A stretch of 34,312 bases of DNA, from positions 1 through 34,312 of the forward strand of contig JAOPYH010000041.1 of NCBI GenBank assembly GCA_025964715.1, written 5' to 3'. The DNA comes from Streptosporangiaceae bacterium (GTDB lineage Bacteria > Actinomycetota > Actinomycetes > Streptosporangiales > Streptosporangiaceae). A program made the translations under genes and the position numbers. Shown here piece by piece: positions 22,499 through 29,141 of this stretch. Position 1 is the first letter of the stretch; each line of letters opens with the position of its first letter. The notes beneath the pieces were generated by a model, which searched no databases, had not been told where the DNA came from, and saw only the letters and a list, made by a program, of their open reading frames with translations.

Positions 22499-23997
22499 GC
22501 CTGCTCCTCACTGCTGTCGAACCACGGCTCCAGCCGCCGGTAGGCGTCCAGGAACAGCTCGTGCCTTCTGCGGTAGGCGGCGTGGCGGGTCGGGTCGGGC
22601 CGGAACTCGCCGGTCACCTCCGAAAGCGTCGGGGCGACCTCGAAGCCGCTGAGCACTCCTGCCCCGACGCCGGCGGTGACCGCGGCTCCGAGGCTGTTGG
22701 CCTCCTCGACGATGCTCCGGCGCCGGACGGTGGCGCCCCACACGTCGGCGAGGATCTGCAGCCAGACGTCGCTGGCCGCGCCGCCGCCGATGGCGTCGAC
22801 CCGGTCGACCACGGCGCCGGATTCACGGAACGCGCCGACGCAGGTGCCGAGGTTGAAGGCGACGCCCTCGAGGACCGCACGGGTCAGGTGCGCCGGGCCG
22901 TGATGGCGGGACAGGCCGACGAACGCGCCCTTCGCGGCCGGGTTCCAGTACGGCGAGCGTTCGCCGAGCAGATGCGGCAGGAAGTACAGGCCCTCGCTTG
23001 AGGCGTCCGCCGTGTCCGCGGCGGAGACCAGCCGGTTGAACCGGCCGGCGTCGTCGCCCGGCGCCAGCAGGTCGGTGATCCAGTGCAGTGAGCCGCCGCC
23101 CGCCTGCATGGTCGCCGTCGGCACATAGTGGCCTGGTACGACGTGGTCGAAGGTCATGGTCCGCATGCCGGGATCATGCAGTGGCGAGCGCGCGGCGATG
23201 GACACCCAGGAGGACGAGCCCAGATAGGCGTAGGCCCCCGCTTCGGGACTGACCACGCCCGCTCCGACCGCGGCGAGCGGACCGTCGCCACCGCCGATCA
23301 CCACCGGCGTGCCGGGGCGCAGCCCGCTCAGCTCGGCGGCCGCTTCGGTGACCCCGCCCACCACTGTGGTCGAGGGCACGATCTCGGGGAACAGCGCCGG
23401 GTCCAGGCCGGCCGCCGCGAGGAGCTCGGGAGACCAGCGGCCGCGGTTCTGGTCATAGGCGTTCGTCGACGAGGCGTCCGACGGATCGGTGACGAGCACG
23501 CCGGTGAGCCGCTGGACCACGAAGTCCTTCGCCAGGCAGATGTGCGCCACCCGCGCGAACGTGTCCGGCTCGTTGTCGCGCACCCACATGACCTTGCTGA
23601 GCGAGTACGTGGGGTTCAGCCGGTGCCCGGTGACGCGGTAGGCGGCCTCCATGCCGAACGCGTCGACGAGTGTCTGGCACTGGCCGGTGCTGCGGTGGTC
23701 GGCCCAGATGATCGCCGGCCGGACCGGCCGGTAGGAGGCGTCGAGGAGGACGGCCCCCATCATCTGGCCGGAGAACCCCACCGCTCGTACGTCGCCGGGC
23801 GGCGTGCCGGTGTCGGCGAGCAGAGCTCGGGTGGCCTCGCACACCGCCTGCCACCACAGCTCCGGGTCCTGCTCGGCGACGCCGCCGCGGTCGAACCTGG
23901 TGCGATAGGGCACAGTCACCGAGGCGACGAGCCGTCCCCCATCATCGTGCAGCGAGGCCTTGTTGCCCGTCGTTCCCAGGTCGTGTGCCAGCAACAT
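22495..23997 (-). CDS. FGGY-family carbohydrate kinase, xylulokinase-like
   Basis: The 500-aa product has DLGTTGNKASL (6-16, ATP phosphate motif), GFSGQMMGAVLLD, PAIIWADHRS, the catalytic Asp region VVIGGGDGPLAAVGAG, and the second-domain ATP motif AIGGGAASDVWLQILADV. The length and LLGERSPYWNP with ARGAF-like KGAFVGLSRHH are typical of XylB. It phosphorylates a ketose or polyol with ATP. ATG 23997 has GAGGAAC upstream. It is the first of the six GTGA-coupled genes and lies 84 bp after the isomerase gene, with a hairpin in the gap. The specific sugar cannot be told; no xylose isomerase is present. Confidence 0.9.
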   Translation of the reverse strand: MLLAHDLGTTGNKASLHDDGGRLVASVTVPYRTRFDRGGVAEQDPELWWQAVCEATRALLADTGTPPGDVRAVGFSGQMMGAVLLDASYRPVRPAIIWADHRSTGQCQTLVDAFGMEAAYRVTGHRLNPTYSLSKVMWVRDNEPDTFARVAHICLAKDFVVQRLTGVLVTDPSDASSTNAYDQNRGRWSPELLAAAGLDPALFPEIVPSTTVVGGVTEAAAELSGLRPGTPVVIGGGDGPLAAVGAGVVSPEAGAYAYLGSSSWVSIAARSPLHDPGMRTMTFDHVVPGHYVPTATMQAGGGSLHWITDLLAPGDDAGRFNRLVSAADTADASSEGLYFLPHLLGERSPYWNPAAKGAFVGLSRHHGPAHLTRAVLEGVAFNLGTCVGAFRESGAVVDRVDAIGGGAASDVWLQILADVWGATVRRRSIVEEANSLGAAVTAGVGAGVLSGFEVAPTLSEVTGEFRPDPTRHAAYRRRHELFLDAYRRLEPWFDSSEEQA

Positions 23998-24051
23998 CCG
24001 TCGTTCCTCATCCTCTTCTTCGGCGTGCGCGCCCGGTCCGTTCGCGCTCCG

Positions 24052-24074
24052 CGCGGCGGGACAGATCCCGCGCG
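24052..24074 (-). terminator. Intra-operon hairpin between isomerase and kinase genes
   Basis: GCGGGA (24056-24061), loop CAGA, TCCCGC (24066-24071), extended by CGC/GCG with a single bulge. It lies just after the isomerase stop. No operator or promoter is seen between it and the kinase start, so it may be a partial terminator or an mRNA-stability element. Confidence 0.45.
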
Positions 24075-24081
24075 AGATCGA

Positions 24082-24660
24082 TCAGGCGTTGCGGTACGGC
24101 GCCAGCTCGTATCCGCTCGGCGTCCGCATCGCCCTGGCACCCATGCCATGGTCGAGGACCCACTGGTAGTCATGGCCGGCGCCTCCCGGGTAGACGGCCA
24201 GGAAGCTGTACGGCTCGTCACCGACGTTGACGCTGCGGTGTGCCCACTGCGGCGGGATGTAGCCGATGACGCCGGGCTCCATGTCGATCCACTCGGTCCG
24301 CTGGCCGTCGAACAGCAGCAGTCCGCCGACACCGGTGAGGCCGTAGTAGATCTCGCCCTGCGGGTCGGGGTGCTGGTGGCCCTTGGTCATGTAGAACTCA
24401 CCGCCGCAGTCACCCGGCTGGATCGTCGTGATGGACTGGGGCAGCTCCCGGCCGATCTCCGGGACCGGCGAGGAGTTGACCGTGTAGACGATTCGGTCGT
24501 CGCCCCCGGCGGTGCGCTTCCACTCGGCCGAGTCCGCGAACAGCCCCTCGAGGTCGGACATCCGGCGGGTGAGCACGGGTCCAGCCGGTACGATCGCCGC
24601 CGTTGCGGGGTCGAACGAGATCCGCATGGGGTCGATCGGCGGGGTGGCGAAGTCGGTCAC
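24082..24660 (-). CDS. Cupin-type (archaeal-type) glucose-6-phosphate isomerase
   Basis: The 192-aa product is a cPGI: GGEFYMTKGHQHPDPQGEIY gives the metal ligands His95, His97 and Glu103 in the classical cupin pattern, with the last ligand His141 in PPQWAHRSVN; the ending DYQWVLDHGMG is also typical. The known family reaction is Fe/Mn-dependent aldose-ketose isomerisation of glucose-6-P and fructose-6-P. As the first gene of the catabolic transcript it may instead isomerise the pathway's own sugar or sugar phosphate. GTG 24660 is preceded by GGAGG at seven bases. Promoter and operator lie directly upstream (24699-24727). Confidence 0.88.
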   Translation of the reverse strand: MTDFATPPIDPMRISFDPATAAIVPAGPVLTRRMSDLEGLFADSAEWKRTAGGDDRIVYTVNSSPVPEIGRELPQSITTIQPGDCGGEFYMTKGHQHPDPQGEIYYGLTGVGGLLLFDGQRTEWIDMEPGVIGYIPPQWAHRSVNVGDEPYSFLAVYPGGAGHDYQWVLDHGMGARAMRTPSGYELAPYRNA

Positions 24661-24698
24661 GGCTGAGCCTCCAGGGCGGCGAATGAGGAAACAGCAGA

Positions 24699-24727
24699 AC
24701 CGTAGTCCTGTACGTACAGGATGGCAA
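24699..24727 (-). promoter_or_regulatory. Promoter with GntR operator 3 in its spacer
   Basis: On the minus strand TTGCCA (24727-24722), 17-bp spacer, TACGGT (24704-24699) form a good actinobacterial sigma-70-type promoter. The spacer contains the perfect dyad CCTGT-ACGT-ACAGG (24707-24720), the same core and spacing as the other two operators. A bound repressor would block RNA polymerase. It drives the isomerase and presumably the kinase-to-HAD genes. Confidence 0.82.
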
Positions 24728-24754
24728 GGATGAGCCCTATGGAGCGCTATGCGT

Positions 24755-25621
24755 TCACAGCCGGCTCTGCGCCTCGTCGGAGCGTCGGCGGGCCTCCTCG
24801 ACCCGGCGGGCGGCGATGGTCCGGCCCTGTTCCGCCGCGCTGAGCCGCTGGGCCGCCGTCTCGTCTCGGCGGACTGCGGACTGGAGTTCACTCCTCAGCC
24901 GCTGGACGTCCTCGGCGGCGCCGGCACGTGTTCGCTGCAGGGCCGCGACCTCTGACTCCCGCTCGGCGAGGGACCGCTCCGCTTCGCGTGCGGCGGTCGC
25001 CGCGGCTCGCGCCTGCTCCGCGTAGTGCCGCTGTTCCCGCTCTCGGCGCTGCTCCTCCTCGTGCTGTCGCTCTTCGCCCCGCCGTCGCTCCTCCTCAACA
25101 CGCTGCCGCTCCTCGTCCGGCCGCGGAGGTGGCGGTTGCCCGGCGAGGCCGCCCACCGGACCGAATCCGACGTGGCTCCGGGGCTGTGTCAGCCGTCCGG
25201 AGCCGACCTCGCCGGCGACTTCCGGATCCATGGTGGCCGCGTGCAAAGTCTCCTCGACCTCGCGTAGTGCCTGTTCGCGCAGCGGCCGGCCCGCCTTCGC
25301 GGCGAGAGAGCGGGCCGTACGGACCAGATGGTTCACCACCTCGCTCCGTCGCTGATCCATGCCGCCCATGTGCGTCCCGGACTCCCACGCCGACCGCAGA
25401 TGAGCGCCGACGTCGAACAGCCAGCCGAGCTCGGTCGAAGCGGATCGGGCGAGCTGGTTGACCGCCCAGGCCGACAGTGTGGGGCGCCGCAGCGCGCCGA
25501 TCCGCTTGGCGAGCCCGGCGTCACCGGCTTTCTTGGCTTCGGAGGCCAGGCGCTTGCGGGTGGCCACGAACTCCTCGGGCGCGACGCCATAGAGCTCATC
25601 GGTCGCGGCGGACAGGTCCAC
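24755..25621 (-). CDS. Coiled-coil protein of unknown function
   Basis: The 288-aa product has an N-terminal helical domain (residues 1-125: DLSAATDELYGVAPEEFVAT, KRIGALRRPTLSAWAVNQLA) that looks like a known actinobacterial hypothetical family. A Pro-rich linker (GQPPPPRPDEE) follows, then a long, very charged Glu/Arg/Gln coiled coil from about residue 165 to the end. No signal peptide or membrane helix. No function can be assigned. The start is ATG 25621 without a clear ribosome binding site. Its stop lies 35 bp from operator 3, so it reads toward the catabolic promoter on the same strand; some read-through is possible. Confidence 0.62.
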   Translation of the reverse strand: MDLSAATDELYGVAPEEFVATRKRLASEAKKAGDAGLAKRIGALRRPTLSAWAVNQLARSASTELGWLFDVGAHLRSAWESGTHMGGMDQRRSEVVNHLVRTARSLAAKAGRPLREQALREVEETLHAATMDPEVAGEVGSGRLTQPRSHVGFGPVGGLAGQPPPPRPDEERQRVEEERRRGEERQHEEEQRREREQRHYAEQARAAATAAREAERSLAERESEVAALQRTRAGAAEDVQRLRSELQSAVRRDETAAQRLSAAEQGRTIAARRVEEARRRSDEAQSRL

Positions 25622-25990
25622 ACGACAACCTTTACCCCAGTCTCGGCGGCAGGCGCAGCCGTGTTCGGTCGATCAGGTCCATCGCCGCTCCCGCGCGTGA
25701 TGGAGCCGTCGTTTCGCCCTGTGACCTTCACCTGCCTGCCACGGTGGCCACACCTGTAATGTATTGCTCGTCATTCGCCCTGCATAACGACGGTTACTCT
25801 CCCCACGTCATGGAGCGAACATGCCCGGTGTGATACCCGCGGACAATCAACTCCTGGTTGACCTCGGTCGTCGCGTGTGATCGCCGGCTGGCTGGCCTGG
25901 ATGCTCGAGCGCACGGCCCTGGCCGGCCGGTGGCTATGGATGCCGTGGGACTGCTGCCGGCACCCTCGTTCACAACACACAGGAGGTCAA
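25622..25990. other. Intergenic stretch with no supported gene
   Basis: About 370 bp. Its short open frames on both strands lack ribosome binding sites and family features. It must hold the promoters for the coiled-coil gene (minus) and the leader ORF/membrane operon (plus). A small inverted repeat, TCAAC-TCCTG-GTTGA (about 25848-25862), overlaps a TTGACC box and may mark a regulated promoter. Base composition is lower in GC around 25740-25810 than elsewhere. Confidence 0.4.
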
Positions 25991-26038
25991 GTGACACGGC
26001 AACATCCCTTCAACAGCGAGGACGGCGAGGCCGCATGA
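25991..26038 (+). CDS. 15-codon leader ORF coupled to the membrane protein gene
   Basis: GTG 25991 is preceded by the consensus AGGAGG (25981-25986) with four-base spacing. The ORF encodes MTRQHPFNSEDGEAA and stops with TGA 26036-26038, overlapping the ATG at 26035 of the downstream membrane protein (ATGA). It has the strongest ribosome binding site in this operon. It may be a leader peptide that sets translation of the next gene, or the membrane gene may really start here by another mechanism; no frame fusion is possible because the frames differ. Confidence 0.5.
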   Translation: MTRQHPFNSEDGEAA

Positions 26039-26799
26039 GCGCGTACGCCCTGGTGCTCACCGTCTTCCTCGCCTGTGCGGTCGAGGCCGTCGAGGCGCTC
26101 ACCATCGTCCTCGCGGCCGGGACCACCCGGGAATGGCGCTCAACCATGCAGGGTATGGGCTCGGCGCTGATCGTCCTCGCGCTGGTCGTGGCGGCCCTCG
26201 GCCCGGCACTGCAGCTGATCCCGATCACCGCGCTCCGGCTCGTGGTCGGCGCGCTGCTCCTCGTCTTCGGCCTTCAGTGGCTGCGCAAGGCGGTGCTGCG
26301 GGCTTCCGGGCACAAGGCCCTGCACGACGAGACCGAGGCCTACAAGCGTGAGGTGGCCGCGGCGGAGGGCGCCGCCTCCGGGGGGCGCGGGGTCGTCCGC
26401 GATTGGTACGCCTTCACGCTCGCCTTCAAGGGCGTCCTCCTCGAAGGGCTGGAGGTCGCCTTCATCGTGCTGACCTTCGGCCAGAACCAGGGCAGTATCC
26501 CGCTGGCCGCGCTCGGCGCGGTGCTGGCCGTCGTCGCGGTCGTGGTCGTCGGGGTGCTGGTCCGCGCTCCGCTGGCCCGGGTGCCGGAGAACAGCATGAA
26601 GTTCGTTGTCGGCGTCATGCTCACGGCCTTCGGGATCTTCTGGGCCGGCGAGGGAGCCGGGCTCGCATGGCCCTTCAAGGACGCGGCCCTGCTCGTCCTC
26701 ATCCCGGCGATCGCTCTGTACGGACTGGGCTGCGTCGCCGTGTTCAAAAGGGCCGGCGCGTCCGGCCGCCCGGCGGTTCCCAGCGAGGTGGCACAGTGA
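26035..26799 (+). CDS. Polytopic membrane protein with duplicated ExxE motif (COG4280-like)
   Basis: The 254-aa product has about six or seven membrane helices in two related halves. The first half begins with CAVEAVEALTIVLAAG (Glu17, Glu20) and the second with KGVLLEGLEVAFIVLTFG (Glu136, Glu139), so each half carries ExxE at the same place. A charged cytoplasmic loop (about 84-122) joins them. This resembles transporters of the FTR1/LysE/TMEM165-like type, where paired acidic residues in the membrane bind a cation, and the poorly known COG4280 proteins. Metal transport is possible but not shown. ATG 26035 overlaps the leader ORF stop; a weak GAGG is also present. It is coupled to the small membrane gene downstream. 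Confidence 0.68.
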   Translation: MSAYALVLTVFLACAVEAVEALTIVLAAGTTREWRSTMQGMGSALIVLALVVAALGPALQLIPITALRLVVGALLLVFGLQWLRKAVLRASGHKALHDETEAYKREVAAAEGAASGGRGVVRDWYAFTLAFKGVLLEGLEVAFIVLTFGQNQGSIPLAALGAVLAVVAVVVVGVLVRAPLARVPENSMKFVVGVMLTAFGIFWAGEGAGLAWPFKDAALLVLIPAIALYGLGCVAVFKRAGASGRPAVPSEVAQ

Positions 26800-26999
26800 A
26801 GAAGATCGGCGCCTTCCTCATGTTCTGGTACGACTTCATCGTCGGCGACGACTGGCTGGCCGCCGTCGGCGTGGTGATCGGTTTGGGCGCCACCGCCGCT
26901 CTGGTGCACGCCGGTGTGAACGCCTGGTGGCTGCTGCCCGTCTGGGTGGCGGTCGTCTTCGCGCTCTCGATCCGCCGGGCCGTGGCCAAGGCCGGCTGA
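26796..26999 (+). CDS. Small two-helix membrane protein, partner of the ExxE protein
   Basis: The 67-aa product, VKKIGAFLMFWYDFIVGDDW at the start, has two hydrophobic helices (about 20-40 and 43-60) and a basic tail (SIRRAVAKAG). GTG 26796 overlaps the TGA of the preceding gene (GTGA), so the two are made together and probably work together. No family name is certain. Confidence 0.7.
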   Translation: MKKIGAFLMFWYDFIVGDDWLAAVGVVIGLGATAALVHAGVNAWWLLPVWVAVVFALSIRRAVAKAG

Positions 27000-27013
27000 C
27001 GGCCGGCCTTGGC

Positions 27014-27037
27014 GCCCCGCCGGAGCCCTGGCGGGGC
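27014..27037. terminator. Bidirectional terminator between convergent genes
   Basis: GCCCCGCC (27014-27021), loop GGAGCCCT, GGCGGGGC (27030-27037): a perfect 8-bp stem between the small membrane gene (ends 26999) and the ChrB-N gene (ends 27049). Confidence 0.7.
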
Positions 27038-27048
27038 GGCACGGCCGT

Positions 27049-27633
27049 TCAGCGGCTCTCGCCCTCCTCGGCGTAGACCCGGCCGGCGTACTCCTCCAGC
27101 ACGGTCTCGCACCGCTCCAGCGCCGCGACGGTCTCCTCGCGGCCCGGAGCGCCGAGCACGTCCCGTGCCTTGACCTTTTCGAACCAGTTGCGGAGCTTCA
27201 CGAGGTCTTCGTCGTTCTCTTCGAGCTCCGCGTACGTGAAGTGCTCGGCGACGTACTCCTTCTCCACCTGCTGGAGGAAGTCCTCGCAGCGGTCCACGAT
27301 CTCCTCGTACTCGTCGTTGCGCGCCTTGTTGAAGGCCAGCTCGATATCCGCCTCGCCGGCGAGTACGTCGGTGATCAGCAGCTGCGCGCTGCCGCCCATG
27401 TCGGCGATCTCCTTGCGCAACGTCCGGAACGCCCGCTCCACCGCGACGGCGTGCGGGAAGGCGGCCACCGAGTTCTGCAGGTAGATCGCTCCCAAGCCCT
27501 TGATCCGCCGCCAGACCCCTGCGCGCAGCCGGGTGGGCTCGGCCGGGATCCGGTAGATCAGCACGAGCCATCTGCGGGCCGGTGGACCGCCGTCGCCCGT
27601 CCCTCGCTGCCGCTGCGTTCCCCGCGCGGCCAC
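27049..27633 (-). CDS. ChrB N-terminal domain protein
   Basis: The product is about 194 aa. WLVLIYRIPAEPTRLRAGVW then RRIKGLGAIYLQNSVAAFPH is the ChrB_N signature (chromate-resistance regulator ChrB). The rest is helical and acidic (NDEYEEIVDRCEDFLQQVEK, AELEENDEDLVKLRNWFEKV). Full ChrB proteins also carry a C-terminal chromate-sensing domain, which is absent, and there is no chrA chromate efflux gene nearby. In actinobacteria such short forms are common and of unknown role. GTG 27633 is chosen because GAGGG lies about seven bases upstream; the frame is open to 27771 but that part is Arg-rich low complexity. Confidence 0.75.
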   Translation of the reverse strand: MAARGTQRQRGTGDGGPPARRWLVLIYRIPAEPTRLRAGVWRRIKGLGAIYLQNSVAAFPHAVAVERAFRTLRKEIADMGGSAQLLITDVLAGEADIELAFNKARNDEYEEIVDRCEDFLQQVEKEYVAEHFTYAELEENDEDLVKLRNWFEKVKARDVLGAPGREETVAALERCETVLEEYAGRVYAEEGESR

Positions 27634-27808
27634 GGCCCACCCTCTTTCCCGTTCCGGACCCGCGGCTCGGCAATGCCTGCGGACGCACCGGACGCCTGCG
27701 CGGCGATCACGCGGCGCGGCCATCGCCCCTAGCGTAGCGCCCGGCTTCGACCTGTTCCCATGCGCGATCACCGCTCTTGGCCTGGCCAGGGGACCGCGGA
27801 GGTTTCCG

Positions 27809-28312
27809 TCAGTGGGTCGTGGGCGAGCTTCCCGTCACGGGGACCACCTCGGCCGGCACGGTGACGTCGCCCGCCTTGGTGAAGTGCAGCGTGAGCCGGA
27901 CCTGCCGCCCGATGGCAAGCGCCTTGGGCTTCATCAGCATGAGATGCATGCCGCCCTTGGTGAACTCCACGGTGCCGTTGGCCGGCACCGGGACGCTTTT
28001 CACCGGCTCCATCGTCATGGTGCCGCCCTTGACGACCAGGCGATGCATCTCGACCCTCGCGGCGGCGGGGGTCGACACACCCGTCAGCGTGTCCGCCGTC
28101 CCGGTGTTTTTGATCCGGAGGTAGGCGGCCGTCACGTCCGGGACGGTGGGCACCCGGACCTGGGCGCCGGTCACCGAGACGGCCGGGCCACCAGGGGAGG
28201 CGGGTGCCGAGGTGTGGCGGGCGGCCGGAGTGGAGCCGCCCGTGCAGCCGGCCAGAGACCCCACGACGAGGGCCGCGGCCAAGGTCACGGTGCTGACCCT
28301 GGAGACGTTCAC
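27809..28312 (-). CDS. PCuAC-type copper chaperone lipoprotein
   Basis: The 167-aa product has a lipobox (SLAGC, Cys23) and the exact PCu(A)C copper signature: His90, ten residues, Met101, 21 residues, His123-x-Met125 (EMHRLVV ... MTMEPV ... GGMHLMLMKPK). Family members bind Cu(I) outside the membrane and pass it to the CuA site of cytochrome c oxidase, often with SCO. GTG 28312-28310 overlaps the SCO stop (GTGA), so the two proteins are co-produced. This supports a copper-delivery function for the pair. Confidence 0.93.
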   Translation of the reverse strand: MNVSRVSTVTLAAALVVGSLAGCTGGSTPAARHTSAPASPGGPAVSVTGAQVRVPTVPDVTAAYLRIKNTGTADTLTGVSTPAAARVEMHRLVVKGGTMTMEPVKSVPVPANGTVEFTKGGMHLMLMKPKALAIGRQVRLTLHFTKAGDVTVPAEVVPVTGSSPTTH

Positions 28313-28941
28313 AGGTGATCCTCCTTGATGACCGTCTTGAGCCCGCGCGCGATCGGGCCGGCCCCGGTGCCGTAGGAGAACAGCAGCCGGCCCCCGCCGT
28401 CCGGCCCGAAGGTGAGCAGCTGGCTGCCGTGTGCGACGACGTAGTCCCCGCGGGGATGGGCCGGCGGGTCGCCCAGTGAGATCTTGGCGTGGGCGGCCAC
28501 CTTGTGGATGTCCTTGAGCGGGCCCGTGAGCCCCACGAAGGAGGGGTCGAACCTGCCGAGAAAGGCCTTCAGCGCCTTCGGAGTGTCGCGTGCCGGATCG
28601 GCGCTGATGAAGATGACCTGTACCTGCTTGCGTTCCGCCGGGGTGAGCAGCCTCATCGCCCCGGACACGTCCGCCATCGTGGTGGGGCAGATGTCGGGGC
28701 AGTGCGTGAACCCGAAGAACAGCATGCTGATCTTGCCGGCCGTACGTCCGCGCAGATCGTAAGGGCGGCCGTCCGTCCCGGTCAGCCGCGCGTCCGGCAG
28801 CCGGAAGGACGCCGGCAGCCGGGTTCCCTCGTATGCCGCCGTGGTCGGCGCCGCCTCAGGTCTGTGGCCGGCCGAGCAGGCCGCGGTGCCGGACAGCACC
28901 ACGGCCATGCCCAGCCCGGCCAGCCGCGCGGGTATACGCAT
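28309..28941 (-). CDS. SCO1/SenC-family copper-delivery lipoprotein
   Basis: The 210-aa product has a lipobox ending at Cys22 (GTAAC) and a thioredoxin-like SCO domain with the copper ligands Cys81 and Cys85 (THCPDICPTTMADV) and His171 (YVVAHGSQ), plus FISADPARDTP. It delivers copper to, or maintains thiols of, cytochrome c oxidase subunit II. ATG 28941 is preceded by GGGGGA. It is the first gene of the SCO-PCuAC operon. The permease upstream on the same strand ends 200 bp away, so this operon probably has its own promoter. Confidence 0.94.
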   Translation of the reverse strand: MRIPARLAGLGMAVVLSGTAACSAGHRPEAAPTTAAYEGTRLPASFRLPDARLTGTDGRPYDLRGRTAGKISMLFFGFTHCPDICPTTMADVSGAMRLLTPAERKQVQVIFISADPARDTPKALKAFLGRFDPSFVGLTGPLKDIHKVAAHAKISLGDPPAHPRGDYVVAHGSQLLTFGPDGGGRLLFSYGTGAGPIARGLKTVIKEDHL

Positions 28942-29141
28942 GCGGATCCCCCAGGAGAAAGGACGTCAGGACGCTCGGTCAGGTCACGCGATCGCGGCAC
29001 CGGCCGGCCGGGCGAGACGGAACTACCGTTCGGCGTCAGGAAGCGGGCCGCTGCTCGGCGACCCTCCCATGGTGCCATGTAATAGCAGGTCAGACGCCCG
29101 GAGGAGGGCTCAACGGCGCGTGATCACGCGGAAGGTGGCGA

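Noticed and set aside
13707-24660. Interpretation as a xylose or ribose operon
   Set aside because: No xylose isomerase, and the aldolase, hydroxyacid dehydrogenase, AroE-like and PTE-family genes are not part of those pathways.
17408-24660. Interpretation as a sulfoquinovose (sulfo-Entner-Doudoroff) cluster
   Set aside because: An SDR, a lactonase-like protein and a KDPG-type aldolase are present, but there is no sulfoquinovosidase, no dehydratase and no sulfolactaldehyde dehydrogenase, and the FGGY kinase does not fit.
25771-25997. Small minus-strand open frames in the 25.8 kb gap
   Set aside because: No ribosome binding site and no recognisable motif; they overlap likely promoter DNA.
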